Positions 17,816 to 25,364 of a stretch of DNA of 64,000 nt are shown piece after piece. The notes beneath the pieces were generated by a model. It was not told the origin of the DNA. It saw nothing but the letters and a program-made list of their open reading frames with translations, and ran no database searches. Both the position numbers and the translations under genes were made by a program. The stretch's first letter is position 1; each line of letters starts with the position of its first letter. The stretch lies in contig NZ_CP155074.1 of NCBI RefSeq assembly GCF_039621805.1, forward strand, positions 186,001 through 250,000, in the 5' to 3' direction. The DNA is from Paraburkholderia sp. PREW-6R (GTDB lineage Bacteria > Pseudomonadota > Gammaproteobacteria > Burkholderiales > Burkholderiaceae).

Positions 17816-19048
17816 TCAATGACCGAGCGACTTGTTCGCCTGCGCGGCTGCGGCGTTCAACGCATCGGCCGGTTTGGCCTTGCCCAAGTAGATCGACTGC
17901 ATTGCGTCCGTCACGGCTTTGGCGGTGTCTTCCCAGCCCGTCACGGTCGGTGCGAATTTCGCCGTCGGCAACAGCGCGACGAATGCCTTGATGTCCGGAT
18001 CGTTGAACGCCGGGTCCGTCGCCTCGGCCTTCGTCGTGGGCAGGAAACCTTCGGTGCTGGTGAACTCGACGCGCGGTTCCTTCGTGAACAGGTAGTCGAG
18101 GAACTTCCATGCCGACTTCTTCACCTTGGAATTCTTGAACATCACGATCGAGTCCGTCACCGCATAGGTAGCGTGCGTGGTGCCCATCGGAATCGGATCA
18201 ATGCCGTATTTCAGGTTCGGCGCTTCCTTCTTGATCTGCTTCGAGAGGAACGGCGCCGAAATGACCATTGCGACGCGGCCTTGCTTGAACAGGTTCTGTA
18301 CGTCTTCGCGGCTATAGCCGGTGACGCCCGGTTGTGTCAGACCCTGATCGATCATCGACTTGTACAGCGTAGCGGCCTTGATGCCGGCCGGCGAGTTGAA
18401 CGCCGCCTTGTTGTCTTTGCCGACGACTTCGCCGCCGTTGGTCCACAGCGCGTAGTAGTAGTAGACGTCCGTTTCGATTTCCTTGCCCTGCAGACCGAAG
18501 CCGGCAATGCCCTGCGCCTTCAGCTTCTTCGACGCGTCGATCACGTCGTTCCAGGTCTTCGGGCCGTCGGGATAGCCGACCTTCGCGAGCAGATCCTTGT
18601 TGTAGTAGAGCGCGCGTGCCGACGCGGCGATCGGCAAACCGTAGATCTTGCCGTTGATTTCGCCCGGCGCGAGGAACGGGCCGATAAAGCGGCTCTTGAA
18701 GCTCGCATCCATGTAACCGTCGAGCGGTTCGGCGACATCGTCCTTCACGAAGTCGAGCAGCCAGCGCGTGCCGACAATCGCAAGGTCCGCATTCGCGCCG
18801 CCGGAGATGTCCGTTTGCAGCTTTTGTTGCAGCGTGTCCCAGTTCACGTCCTCGATCTTGATGGTGGTGCCGGGATTGGCCTTCTCGAAGTTGCGCGCCA
18901 TTTTCTCGAAGTACGGCGCGGTCGCGTCGCTGTAATGGGCGACGGTGACGCGGACCGTATCGGCGTGAGCCGCGACGGCGATACCTGCAAACGCGAGCGC
19001 GACGGCGACTTTGCCTAGCGCGAGGGAAGCACGGGCTTGCAACGACAT
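17816..19048 (-). CDS. Carbohydrate ABC transporter substrate-binding protein (MalE-like)
   Basis: 410 residues. The signal peptide runs from MSLQARASLALGKVAV to AAHA (cleavage before DTVRVTVAHY). The fold is a family-1 extracellular solute-binding protein: SDATAPYFEKMARNFEKANPG, then IKIEDVNWDTLQQKLQ, with the usual late segment KKSAWKFLDYL. An AGGAGAGA ribosome site lies just upstream. It is first in a minus-strand operon with both permease genes. The divergent SDR dehydrogenase suggests the ligand is a sugar or sugar alcohol that is oxidised after uptake. Confidence 0.92.
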   Translation of the reverse strand: MSLQARASLALGKVAVALAFAGIAVAAHADTVRVTVAHYSDATAPYFEKMARNFEKANPGTTIKIEDVNWDTLQQKLQTDISGGANADLAIVGTRWLLDFVKDDVAEPLDGYMDASFKSRFIGPFLAPGEINGKIYGLPIAASARALYYNKDLLAKVGYPDGPKTWNDVIDASKKLKAQGIAGFGLQGKEIETDVYYYYALWTNGGEVVGKDNKAAFNSPAGIKAATLYKSMIDQGLTQPGVTGYSREDVQNLFKQGRVAMVISAPFLSKQIKKEAPNLKYGIDPIPMGTTHATYAVTDSIVMFKNSKVKKSAWKFLDYLFTKEPRVEFTSTEGFLPTTKAEATDPAFNDPDIKAFVALLPTAKFAPTVTGWEDTAKAVTDAMQSIYLGKAKPADALNAAAAQANKSLGH

Positions 19049-19379
19049 TTCTCTCTCCTGTGTCGAACGAAGTGGGCGCTCTCGCGCTGACTCCGGTCCC
19101 ATCCGATGATGGTGGGGTGGTCTGCTGCCGTCGCCGGCCGCTGGGTTAAATTGTTTGAAAAAATCCTACATGACGCAAAATTGCTTGTCACGTAGGGTCT
19201 GCGCTATTTTTTCCAGGCTGCTTTTGTGCATAAGATGCCGTATAGCAGGGTGTTCCGCGTGATGGGATGCACGGGAGTCCCAATCTTCGGGACGGCGTAG
19301 GGAAAGTGGCAAACCGCGTTTTGTAGGAAATTTACACGCCTGCGTGCAGTTGACGGCGGCTCGGGCAGAGAGGGTGCAT
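19049..19379. promoter_or_regulatory. Divergent control region with two related 15-bp elements and an inverted repeat
   Basis: 331 bases between the MalE-like gene and the SDR gene. TGAAAAAATCCTACA (19156-19170, plus strand) and TGTAAATTTCCTACA (minus strand of 19322-19336) agree at 12 of 15 positions. The second has TGTA...TACA ends like known RpiR-family sites. An inverted repeat, CCTACATGAC (19165-19174) and GTCACGTAGG (19187-19196), matches at 9 of 10 with a 12-base spacer and overlaps the first element. The nearby RpiR gene (21419) is the likely binder; this is inference. Confidence 0.5.
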
Positions 19380-20153
19380 ATGAATCGGGTAGTACTGGTT
19401 ACGGGCGCATGCGGCGGCATCGGCAGCGTGCTGTGCAAACGCTTCGTGCAGGAAGGCGACAAGGTGCTGGCGCTCGACATCGATGCGGCGGCGTTGAAAG
19501 CGCTTGCCGCGCAACTCGGTGAGACGCAGGTCACGCCGGTGGCGGTCGATCTGGGCGATGCCGCAGCCGTGCAGCAGGCGGTGCAGGCAGCCGCCGGTGT
19601 GTCGGGCCCGGTGGACGTGCTCGTCGCCAATGCGGGCGCAGCCGAAGGCCTGACGCTGGCGAGAACGGACGCGGCCAGCTGGCAGCGCGACATTCATCTG
19701 AATCTGAACGGCACCTATCACACGGTGGAAGCCATTCGCCCATCGATGATCGAGCGCGAGCAAGGTTCGATCGTGCTGATCGGTTCGGTCAACGGCATGG
19801 CGGCGCTTGGGCATCCGGCATATAGCGCGGCGAAGGCCGGGTTGATCAGCTATACGAAATCGCTGGCTATCGAGCTTGGGCGCTACGGCATCCGCGCGAA
19901 CATCGTGTGTCCGGGCACCGTGAAAACGCAGGCCTGGCAGGCGCGGGTCGACAAGAACCCGCAGGTGTTCGAGGATCTGAAGAAGTGGTACCCGTTGCGC
20001 GACTTCGCGACACCCGACGACATCGCCGACGCCGTGCTGTTTCTCGCGTCGGCTATGGCGCGCGTGATTACCGGCGTCGCGTTGCCGGTCGACGGCGGCC
20101 TGATGGCCGGCAATCGCCTGATGGCGGAAGAACTCACGCTCGAATCGCTTTGA
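19380..20153 (+). CDS. Short-chain dehydrogenase/reductase (SDR), probable polyol or sugar dehydrogenase
   Basis: 257 residues. The classical SDR motifs are intact: TGACGGIG cofactor loop (about 8-15), NAGA, the catalytic Ser in IGSVNG, and YSAAKAGL with Tyr and Lys. The C-terminal VDGGLMAGN is typical. GAGAGGG lies seven bases before the ATG. It is the first gene of a plus-strand operon with the ATPase and RpiR genes and diverges from the binding protein. It probably oxidises the imported sugar or polyol with NAD(P)+. Confidence 0.9.
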   Translation: MNRVVLVTGACGGIGSVLCKRFVQEGDKVLALDIDAAALKALAAQLGETQVTPVAVDLGDAAAVQQAVQAAAGVSGPVDVLVANAGAAEGLTLARTDAASWQRDIHLNLNGTYHTVEAIRPSMIEREQGSIVLIGSVNGMAALGHPAYSAAKAGLISYTKSLAIELGRYGIRANIVCPGTVKTQAWQARVDKNPQVFEDLKKWYPLRDFATPDDIADAVLFLASAMARVITGVALPVDGGLMAGNRLMAEELTLESL

Positions 20154-20220
20154 GCGTATCGGGCGCATAGTCTACCCAGCACGAGCAAACGAAGCACGAG
20201 TCAACGACGGCGAGGACAGC

Positions 20221-21303
20221 ATGGCAGCAGTGCAACTAAGCGGCATTTTCAAACGCTATGGCGACACGCAAGTGGTGCACGGCATCGATCTCGACATCGA
20301 CGACGGCGAATTTGTCGTGCTGGTCGGGCCGTCCGGCTGCGGTAAAAGCACGTTGATGCGCATGGTGGCGGGGCTCGAGGAAATCAGTGGCGGCGATCTG
20401 ATGATCGGCGGCACGCGCGCCAACACGCTTGCCCCGCAGCAGCGCAATATTTCGATGGTGTTCCAGAGCTACGCGCTGTATCCGCATCTTTCGGTGTACG
20501 AAAATATCGCGTTCGGACCGCGCATCCGCAAGGAGTCGTCGGAGCGGTTCAAGCCGCGCATCGAGGCCGCCGCGAAGATGCTCAATCTCGGCAGCTACCT
20601 GGACCGTTTGCCGCGTGCGCTGTCGGGCGGTCAGCGGCAGCGTGTCGCAATGGGCCGCGCGGTGGTGCGCGAGCCGTCGCTCTTCCTGTTCGACGAACCG
20701 CTGTCCAATCTCGACGCGAAGTTACGCGTGCAGATGCGTACCGAGATCAAGGCGCTGCATCAGCGTCTGAAGAACACGGTGATCTATGTCACGCACGACC
20801 AGATCGAAGCGATGACAATGGCTGACCGCATCGTCGTGATGAACGCGGGGCGCATCGAGCAGATTGGTCGGCCGCTCGAACTGTACGATCATCCCGCGAA
20901 TCTGTTCGTTGCAAGCTTTCTCGGCTCGCCGTCAATGAATTTCGCGGAAGGCGTGCTCGTGAATCGCGCGCAAGGCGCGGGCCTTGCACTGAAACTCATG
21001 GACGGTGGCGAGATCGTGATCGAAGGCGCGCCCGCGTCGGCGAAAACAGGCGCAAAGGTTACGCTCGGCGTGCGTCCCGAGCACATTGAAACGATGACGT
21101 CGACGCCGGACGCGACGCTGGAAGTCGAAGTGGTCGAGCCAACCGGCGCGGAGACGCATCTGTACGGGAAGATCGGCGGCAGCGCGTGGTGCGTGACAAC
21201 CCGTCAGCGTTCGAAGATCGTGCCCGGCGAGCGCGTCACGCTGCGTCTGCCGGCCGCGCACATTCACCTGTTCGATACGGAGAGTGGACGCAGACTGGTC
21301 TGA
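20221..21303 (+). CDS. Sugar ABC transporter ATP-binding protein (MalK/UgpC/MsmX type)
   Basis: 360 residues. Walker A GPSGCGKST (about 38-46), Q loop MVFQSYALYPHLSVYEN, ABC signature LSGGQRQRVAMGRA, Walker B LFLFDEPLSNLDA and switch His in VTHDQIEAMTMADR are all present. The C-terminal regulatory OB domain (about 240-360) identifies the CUT1 subfamily. It energises the MalFG-like permeases encoded divergently. The UgpC-type ATPases are often shared among several CUT1 importers. Confidence 0.93.
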   Translation: MAAVQLSGIFKRYGDTQVVHGIDLDIDDGEFVVLVGPSGCGKSTLMRMVAGLEEISGGDLMIGGTRANTLAPQQRNISMVFQSYALYPHLSVYENIAFGPRIRKESSERFKPRIEAAAKMLNLGSYLDRLPRALSGGQRQRVAMGRAVVREPSLFLFDEPLSNLDAKLRVQMRTEIKALHQRLKNTVIYVTHDQIEAMTMADRIVVMNAGRIEQIGRPLELYDHPANLFVASFLGSPSMNFAEGVLVNRAQGAGLALKLMDGGEIVIEGAPASAKTGAKVTLGVRPEHIETMTSTPDATLEVEVVEPTGAETHLYGKIGGSAWCVTTRQRSKIVPGERVTLRLPAAHIHLFDTESGRRLV

Positions 21304-21418
21304 ACCGCGTGTCGCCGCCTGGGCCGGCGGGTGCTTCGTTCGGTTCGATCGAGGCGGCCACCGGCGCAACCCACGCGGCGCCGCGACGCGGGATCGTTTA
21401 ACCCACAAGGAACACCGG

Positions 21419-22282
21419 GTGTCCGCACCGAACTTGATTCCCCACATCCGCAGCGCACTCGCCAACTTGCGGCCCGCCGAGCGCAAGGTGGCCGATATGG
21501 TGCTGAGCGACGTCGACTTCGCGATGCGCGCGAGCATCACCGAACTCGCGCAGCGCGCGGAGGTGTCGGAGCCCTCCGTCACGCGCTTTTGCCGCGCGAT
21601 CGGCGCACATGGATTGCGCGACTTCAAGATGCTGCTTGCACAGAGCGTGGCGGGCGGGATGCCGTATGCGTCCACGGCCGTTTCGCGCGACGACGACGTG
21701 CAGACGCTGATGGACAAGGTCGGCGAAGCGGCAATGGACGGGATCGAGCACGCACGCGGCGCACTGGACCCGGCTGTGGTGGAAAGCGCCATTGCGGCGC
21801 TATCGAGCGCGCGTCGGGTGTTTTTCTTTGGCGTCGGCTCCGGTTCGGGGCTGGTCGCACAAGACGCGGCGTTGCGCTTTCTGCGGCTCGACATTGCGTC
21901 GACTGCTTTCACGGATGGTCATTTGCAGCGTCTGTATGCCGGGCTGATGGAGCCGGGCGACGTCGCGTTCGCCATCTCGCACTCAGGGCGCAGTGTCGAG
22001 GTGAACGAGAGCATCCAGATCGCAAAGGAGCGCGGCGCGACCACGATCGCGCTGACGAATGTCGGCTCGCGGCTCGCGTGGCTGGTCGACATTCCGCTGC
22101 TGCTGCGCGTGCCGAGCCCGGTCGAACCGAACACGCCGGGCGTATCGCGACTCGTGCACCTGTGCATCATGGACGCGTTGGCGATTGGCGTCGCGCTCAA
22201 GGCGGGGCCGGCGACGCTCGAAAAGATGCGGCACGCGAAGGCGCGGCTGGCGTCGCACGAGCCGGAGGCGGCGGGGGACTAG
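21419..22282 (+). CDS. RpiR-family transcriptional regulator (HTH plus SIS domain)
   Basis: 287 residues starting at GTG 21419, with CAAGGA eight bases upstream; the in-frame extension to 21284 overlaps the ATPase gene and is not family-like. The N-terminal RpiR helix-turn-helix spans about 5-80 (ITELAQRAEVSEPSVTRFCR). A SIS domain (about 110-260) carries FFFGVGSGSGLVAQD and ISHSGRSVEV, which bind sugar phosphates. The family senses a phosphosugar, so a sugar-phosphate intermediate of this pathway is the expected signal. Its likely operators are at 19156-19336. Confidence 0.92.
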   Translation: MSAPNLIPHIRSALANLRPAERKVADMVLSDVDFAMRASITELAQRAEVSEPSVTRFCRAIGAHGLRDFKMLLAQSVAGGMPYASTAVSRDDDVQTLMDKVGEAAMDGIEHARGALDPAVVESAIAALSSARRVFFFGVGSGSGLVAQDAALRFLRLDIASTAFTDGHLQRLYAGLMEPGDVAFAISHSGRSVEVNESIQIAKERGATTIALTNVGSRLAWLVDIPLLLRVPSPVEPNTPGVSRLVHLCIMDALAIGVALKAGPATLEKMRHAKARLASHEPEAAGD

Positions 22283-22295
22283 GACGAGGTGGCGA

Positions 22296-23198
22296 CTACC
22301 CGGCGCTTTGGCCGGCGTTCTCCGCAGCGCCGGCTATCCAGCCGAACCGCCGCGATAACCGCGCTGTGGCGGCCTGCAATGTTCTCGCCGGCTCACCTGC
22401 GAGTGCACTGTCGAAACTGCCGCTCGGCCCCATTAAAGCGAGTACGAGACAGATGCTGCCGGTATGGTCGAGCACTGGCGCGGCCAGTGTGTTGATGCCG
22501 GGCACGGGCCGGCTCAATGCGGTATCCACGCCCTCTGCGCGGATACGTGCAAGACGCTGCGCGTAAGCCGGTTTCAAGGCCGCCGCGCCTTGTCCCGCGC
22601 TTGTCGAAGTCGCCGCCGCGTCCACCATGACATCCCGAGCGCTGGCGCCCGCCAGTCGCAAATGATCCTGTGCCAGCAGCCCGGCGCGCACATCATCGGC
22701 GACGTAAGCCGAAAACACGCGTCCAATCGCGGTATTCACCAGCGACATCACCGTGCCGACCCGCAAGCTCACGTGCAGCGGCCGCGCCGATTCCTCCAGA
22801 CGCACGACGGTCGGACCAAGCGGCCCGAGCACGGCCATCGCGACGCTCATGCCCGTCGTCACCGCCAGTTCCACCAGTTCCGGCTCTGCCTCCCGCGTTG
22901 GGGACAGGCGTTGCAGGCCGATCAGCCCAAGCTCCAGCGCGAGCGGTCCCGCCTCGAAGCAGCCCGACGCGTCGCGGCCGAGTAACCCGATTTTCAGCAA
23001 ACTCACCAGATGCGGAAACGCCTTGGCGGGCGGCATGCCTGCGGCGGCCGCCAGATCGCGCAACGTCAGCGGGCGCGCCGCCGCGACGAGCGCGGCCAGC
23101 AGTTCGCCCGTGCTGTCGAGCGACTGGATGCCGCGCTGCGGTTTGCTGTCAGCTGAGGCCGCGGACGCGTCGCGCGATGTGTCGAAGGAATCGGTCAC
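22296..23198 (-). CDS. IclR-family regulator, second of a tandem pair
   Basis: 300 residues. The N-terminal HTH follows RGIQSLDSTGELLAAL (about 23-85). The effector-binding GAF-like domain continues to about 270 (GTVMSLVNTAIGRVFSAYVADD; VPGINTLAAPVLDHTG). Its start codon overlaps the stop of the upstream IclR gene by four bases. The two share the same layout and many positions, so they look like an old duplication. It is convergent with the RpiR gene, 13 bases away. It probably acts on the divergent MBL/monooxygenase operon. Confidence 0.9.
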   Translation of the reverse strand: MTDSFDTSRDASAASADSKPQRGIQSLDSTGELLAALVAAARPLTLRDLAAAAGMPPAKAFPHLVSLLKIGLLGRDASGCFEAGPLALELGLIGLQRLSPTREAEPELVELAVTTGMSVAMAVLGPLGPTVVRLEESARPLHVSLRVGTVMSLVNTAIGRVFSAYVADDVRAGLLAQDHLRLAGASARDVMVDAAATSTSAGQGAAALKPAYAQRLARIRAEGVDTALSRPVPGINTLAAPVLDHTGSICLVLALMGPSGSFDSALAGEPARTLQAATARLSRRFGWIAGAAENAGQSAG

Positions 23199-24064
23199 GA
23201 TGCGAGCGATGCCAGCGATGCCAGCAAGGAAGGCGTTGCCGCCAGTTGAGCGCCGATGTCCCGCGCAGTGGCGAGCAACGCGCGGGCGATGGGACCGTCG
23301 GCGGCGACGTCGATTGCGCCGGTCGGGCCGATCACCGTCAGTGCGAGCGACAGGCGGCCGTCGGCGTCGAGCACCGGCGCGCTCAGGCTGCTGATGCCCG
23401 GACTCGGCGCGTCGACACTCCGTGCGAGACGGCGCGCGCGAATATCGTTCAGTGCGGCGGCAAATGCGGCGCTTTCGTCAGGCGGCGAGATCGGGCCGTT
23501 CGCGACGCCGGACTGATTCGCCCACATCGCATTGAGCGCGTCATCCGGCAGATAGGCGCAAAACACGCGTCCGGTCGATGTGGCCGGCAAAGACATCACC
23601 GTGCCGACGTGCAGATTCACATGCAGCGGGAATCCCGCGTGCTCGTAACGGACGATCGTCGGCCCTTGCGGCCCGGCAATACAGACCGCGACGCTGAAGC
23701 CGATCGCCTCCGCCAGCGCGGCGACGCGTGGCACGGCGGCGCGAAACGCCGGCTGGTTTTCCAGATGAAGCAGACCAAGCCGCAACGAAAGCGGCCCCGG
23801 TTCATAGCGGCCCGACAGGTCGTCGCGTTTGATCAGACCCAGCCGGGTCAGGCTGACGAGGTATGCGTGCGCCTGTCCCGGCGCGATCTGCGCAGCGCTG
23901 GCGAGATCGGATAACGCCAGCGGTGCGCGCGCCTGAGCCAGCGCGAGCAACACGCGGCCGCCGACTTCCACGCTCTGGATGCCGCGTTGCGACCTGCCGC
24001 CGTCGGACGGCTCTGCGCCGCCGCTTGGCGTCCGACCTGCCGCCGGCTTTGCTGTTCTGCTCAC
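23195..24064 (-). CDS. IclR-family regulator, first of a tandem pair
   Basis: 289 residues from GTG 24064 (VSRTAKPAAG), chosen because ACGAGGG lies just upstream; in-frame ATGs at 24094 and 24109 have no ribosome site. HTH about 25-85 (RGIQSVEVGGRVLLAL; LALSDLASAAQIAPGQAHAY), then the effector domain (GTVMSLPATSTGRVFCAYLPDD). It diverges from the MBL-fold/monooxygenase operon across a region with a perfect inverted repeat over the likely promoter. Having two IclR genes in one operon raises the possibility of a heteromeric regulator. Confidence 0.88.
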   Translation of the reverse strand: MSRTAKPAAGRTPSGGAEPSDGGRSQRGIQSVEVGGRVLLALAQARAPLALSDLASAAQIAPGQAHAYLVSLTRLGLIKRDDLSGRYEPGPLSLRLGLLHLENQPAFRAAVPRVAALAEAIGFSVAVCIAGPQGPTIVRYEHAGFPLHVNLHVGTVMSLPATSTGRVFCAYLPDDALNAMWANQSGVANGPISPPDESAAFAAALNDIRARRLARSVDAPSPGISSLSAPVLDADGRLSLALTVIGPTGAIDVAADGPIARALLATARDIGAQLAATPSLLASLASLAS

Positions 24065-24174
24065 GCCCGCCCTCGTCCGTAAAAAGGGGTTCATGATAAC
24101 CGAGCGCATGCGCGTGAGCAGCGAGCGCAGCGGCGTCCCGGAGAACGTTATCTTATGCTTCGTGAGATTTGCGT

Positions 24175-24194
24175 ATAGCGATACATTTCGCTAT
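24175..24194. promoter_or_regulatory. Perfect inverted repeat ATAGCGA-N6-TCGCTAT, candidate IclR operator
   Basis: Seven-base perfect arms separated by six bases, ending exactly where the candidate -35 box begins. The position between the tandem IclR genes and the MBL/monooxygenase operon makes these regulators the likely binders. Symmetry is seen; binding is inferred. Confidence 0.55.
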
Positions 24195-24223
24195 TGACAA
24201 ATATTTCGCTGCCGCCATAAGAT
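24194..24223 (+). promoter_or_regulatory. Candidate sigma-70 promoter of the MBL/monooxygenase operon
   Basis: TTGACA (24194-24199), an 18-base spacer and TAAGAT (24218-24223), about 130 bases before the ATG at 24355. The -35 box matches consensus fully and the -10 box at four of six positions. It touches the inverted repeat at 24175-24194. Confidence 0.5.
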
Positions 24224-24354
24224 GTTTTCACCCCGACACACCGGTGCAGTCACAGAGTCAGAACGGGGCGAGACAACCCTTCAATCCAGCGTGTCACCGT
24301 GCAAGCGCACGGCCGGCTGTCTCGCCTCAAGCCCACATCTTCGAGGAGACAAGC

Positions 24355-25314
24355 ATGGCAAAGGCATTCGCATCTCAGGCCGATCTGGAAGTCAAGAAAG
24401 TCACGTGGACCAGGCTGTCCGACAACGCCTACGCGTACACCACCGAAGGCGATCCGAATTCGGGCGTGATCATCGGCGACGACGGCGTGCTGATCGTCGA
24501 CACCACCGCCACGCCGGCCATGGCGCAAGACCTTATCGCGAAGATTCGCAGCGTCACGGACAAGCCGATCAAATACGTGGTGCTGTCGCACTACCACGCG
24601 GTTCGCGTGCTTGGCGCGTCGGCGTATTTCAAAGAAGGCGCGCAGGAAATCATTGCAAGCCGCGGAACCTATGAAATGATCGTCGAGCGCGGCGAAGCGG
24701 ACATGAAGTCGGAGATCGAGCGGTTTCCGCGTCTTTTCGCCGGCGTCGAAACGGTGCCCGGTTTGACCTGGCCCACGCTCGTGTTCGAAAAGGAAATGAC
24801 GCTCTTTCTCGGCAAGCTCGAAGTGCGGATCGCGCATCTCGGCGCGGGGCATACGAAGGGCGATACGGTGGTGTGGCTGCCGTCGCAGAAAGTGCTGTTT
24901 TCCGGCGACCTCGTCGAGTACGACGCGGCCTGCTATTGCGGCGACGCGCAACTCGAACAGTGGCCCGCCACGCTCGAAGCGCTGCGCGCGCTGAACGCGG
25001 ACAAGCTTGTGCCCGGTCGCGGCCCGGCGCTCACCACGCCGGAAGACGTGAACAAGGGTCTCGACTACACGAAAGACTTCGTTACCACGTTGTTGCAGCA
25101 GGGCCGCGAGGCGGTCGAACAGAAACTCGACCTGAAGGCCGCCATGGCGCACACGCGCAAAGCGATGGACCCGAAGTTCGGCCACGTGTTCATCTACGAG
25201 CACTGCCTGCCGTTCGACGTGTCGCGCGCGTTCGACGAAGCGAGCGGCATAACGCATCCGCGCATCTGGACTGCGCAACGTGACAAGGAGATGTGGGACG
25301 CGCTGCAGGCCTGA
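24355..25314 (+). CDS. Metallo-beta-lactamase-fold protein with altered metal-binding motif
   Basis: 319 residues from the ATG after GAGGAGAC. The fold signs are present: SGVIIGDDGVLIVDT at the start, LGAGHTKGD (His166) and LFSGDLVEYD (Asp185). The usual HxHxDH motif reads HYHAVR (residues 79-84), so the Asp and last His are replaced, and the final metal-site His is Arg222 (PGRGP). The second metal site should be lost or rearranged. It is the first gene of an operon with an FAD monooxygenase and DUF2783 protein. Ring-product or thioester hydrolysis is a guess. Confidence 0.82.
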   Translation: MAKAFASQADLEVKKVTWTRLSDNAYAYTTEGDPNSGVIIGDDGVLIVDTTATPAMAQDLIAKIRSVTDKPIKYVVLSHYHAVRVLGASAYFKEGAQEIIASRGTYEMIVERGEADMKSEIERFPRLFAGVETVPGLTWPTLVFEKEMTLFLGKLEVRIAHLGAGHTKGDTVVWLPSQKVLFSGDLVEYDAACYCGDAQLEQWPATLEALRALNADKLVPGRGPALTTPEDVNKGLDYTKDFVTTLLQQGREAVEQKLDLKAAMAHTRKAMDPKFGHVFIYEHCLPFDVSRAFDEASGITHPRIWTAQRDKEMWDALQA

Positions 25315-25364
25315 CCAGAAAAAGACGCATCGCGAAGCCGGGCAGAGAAGGACGGAGACACAAG

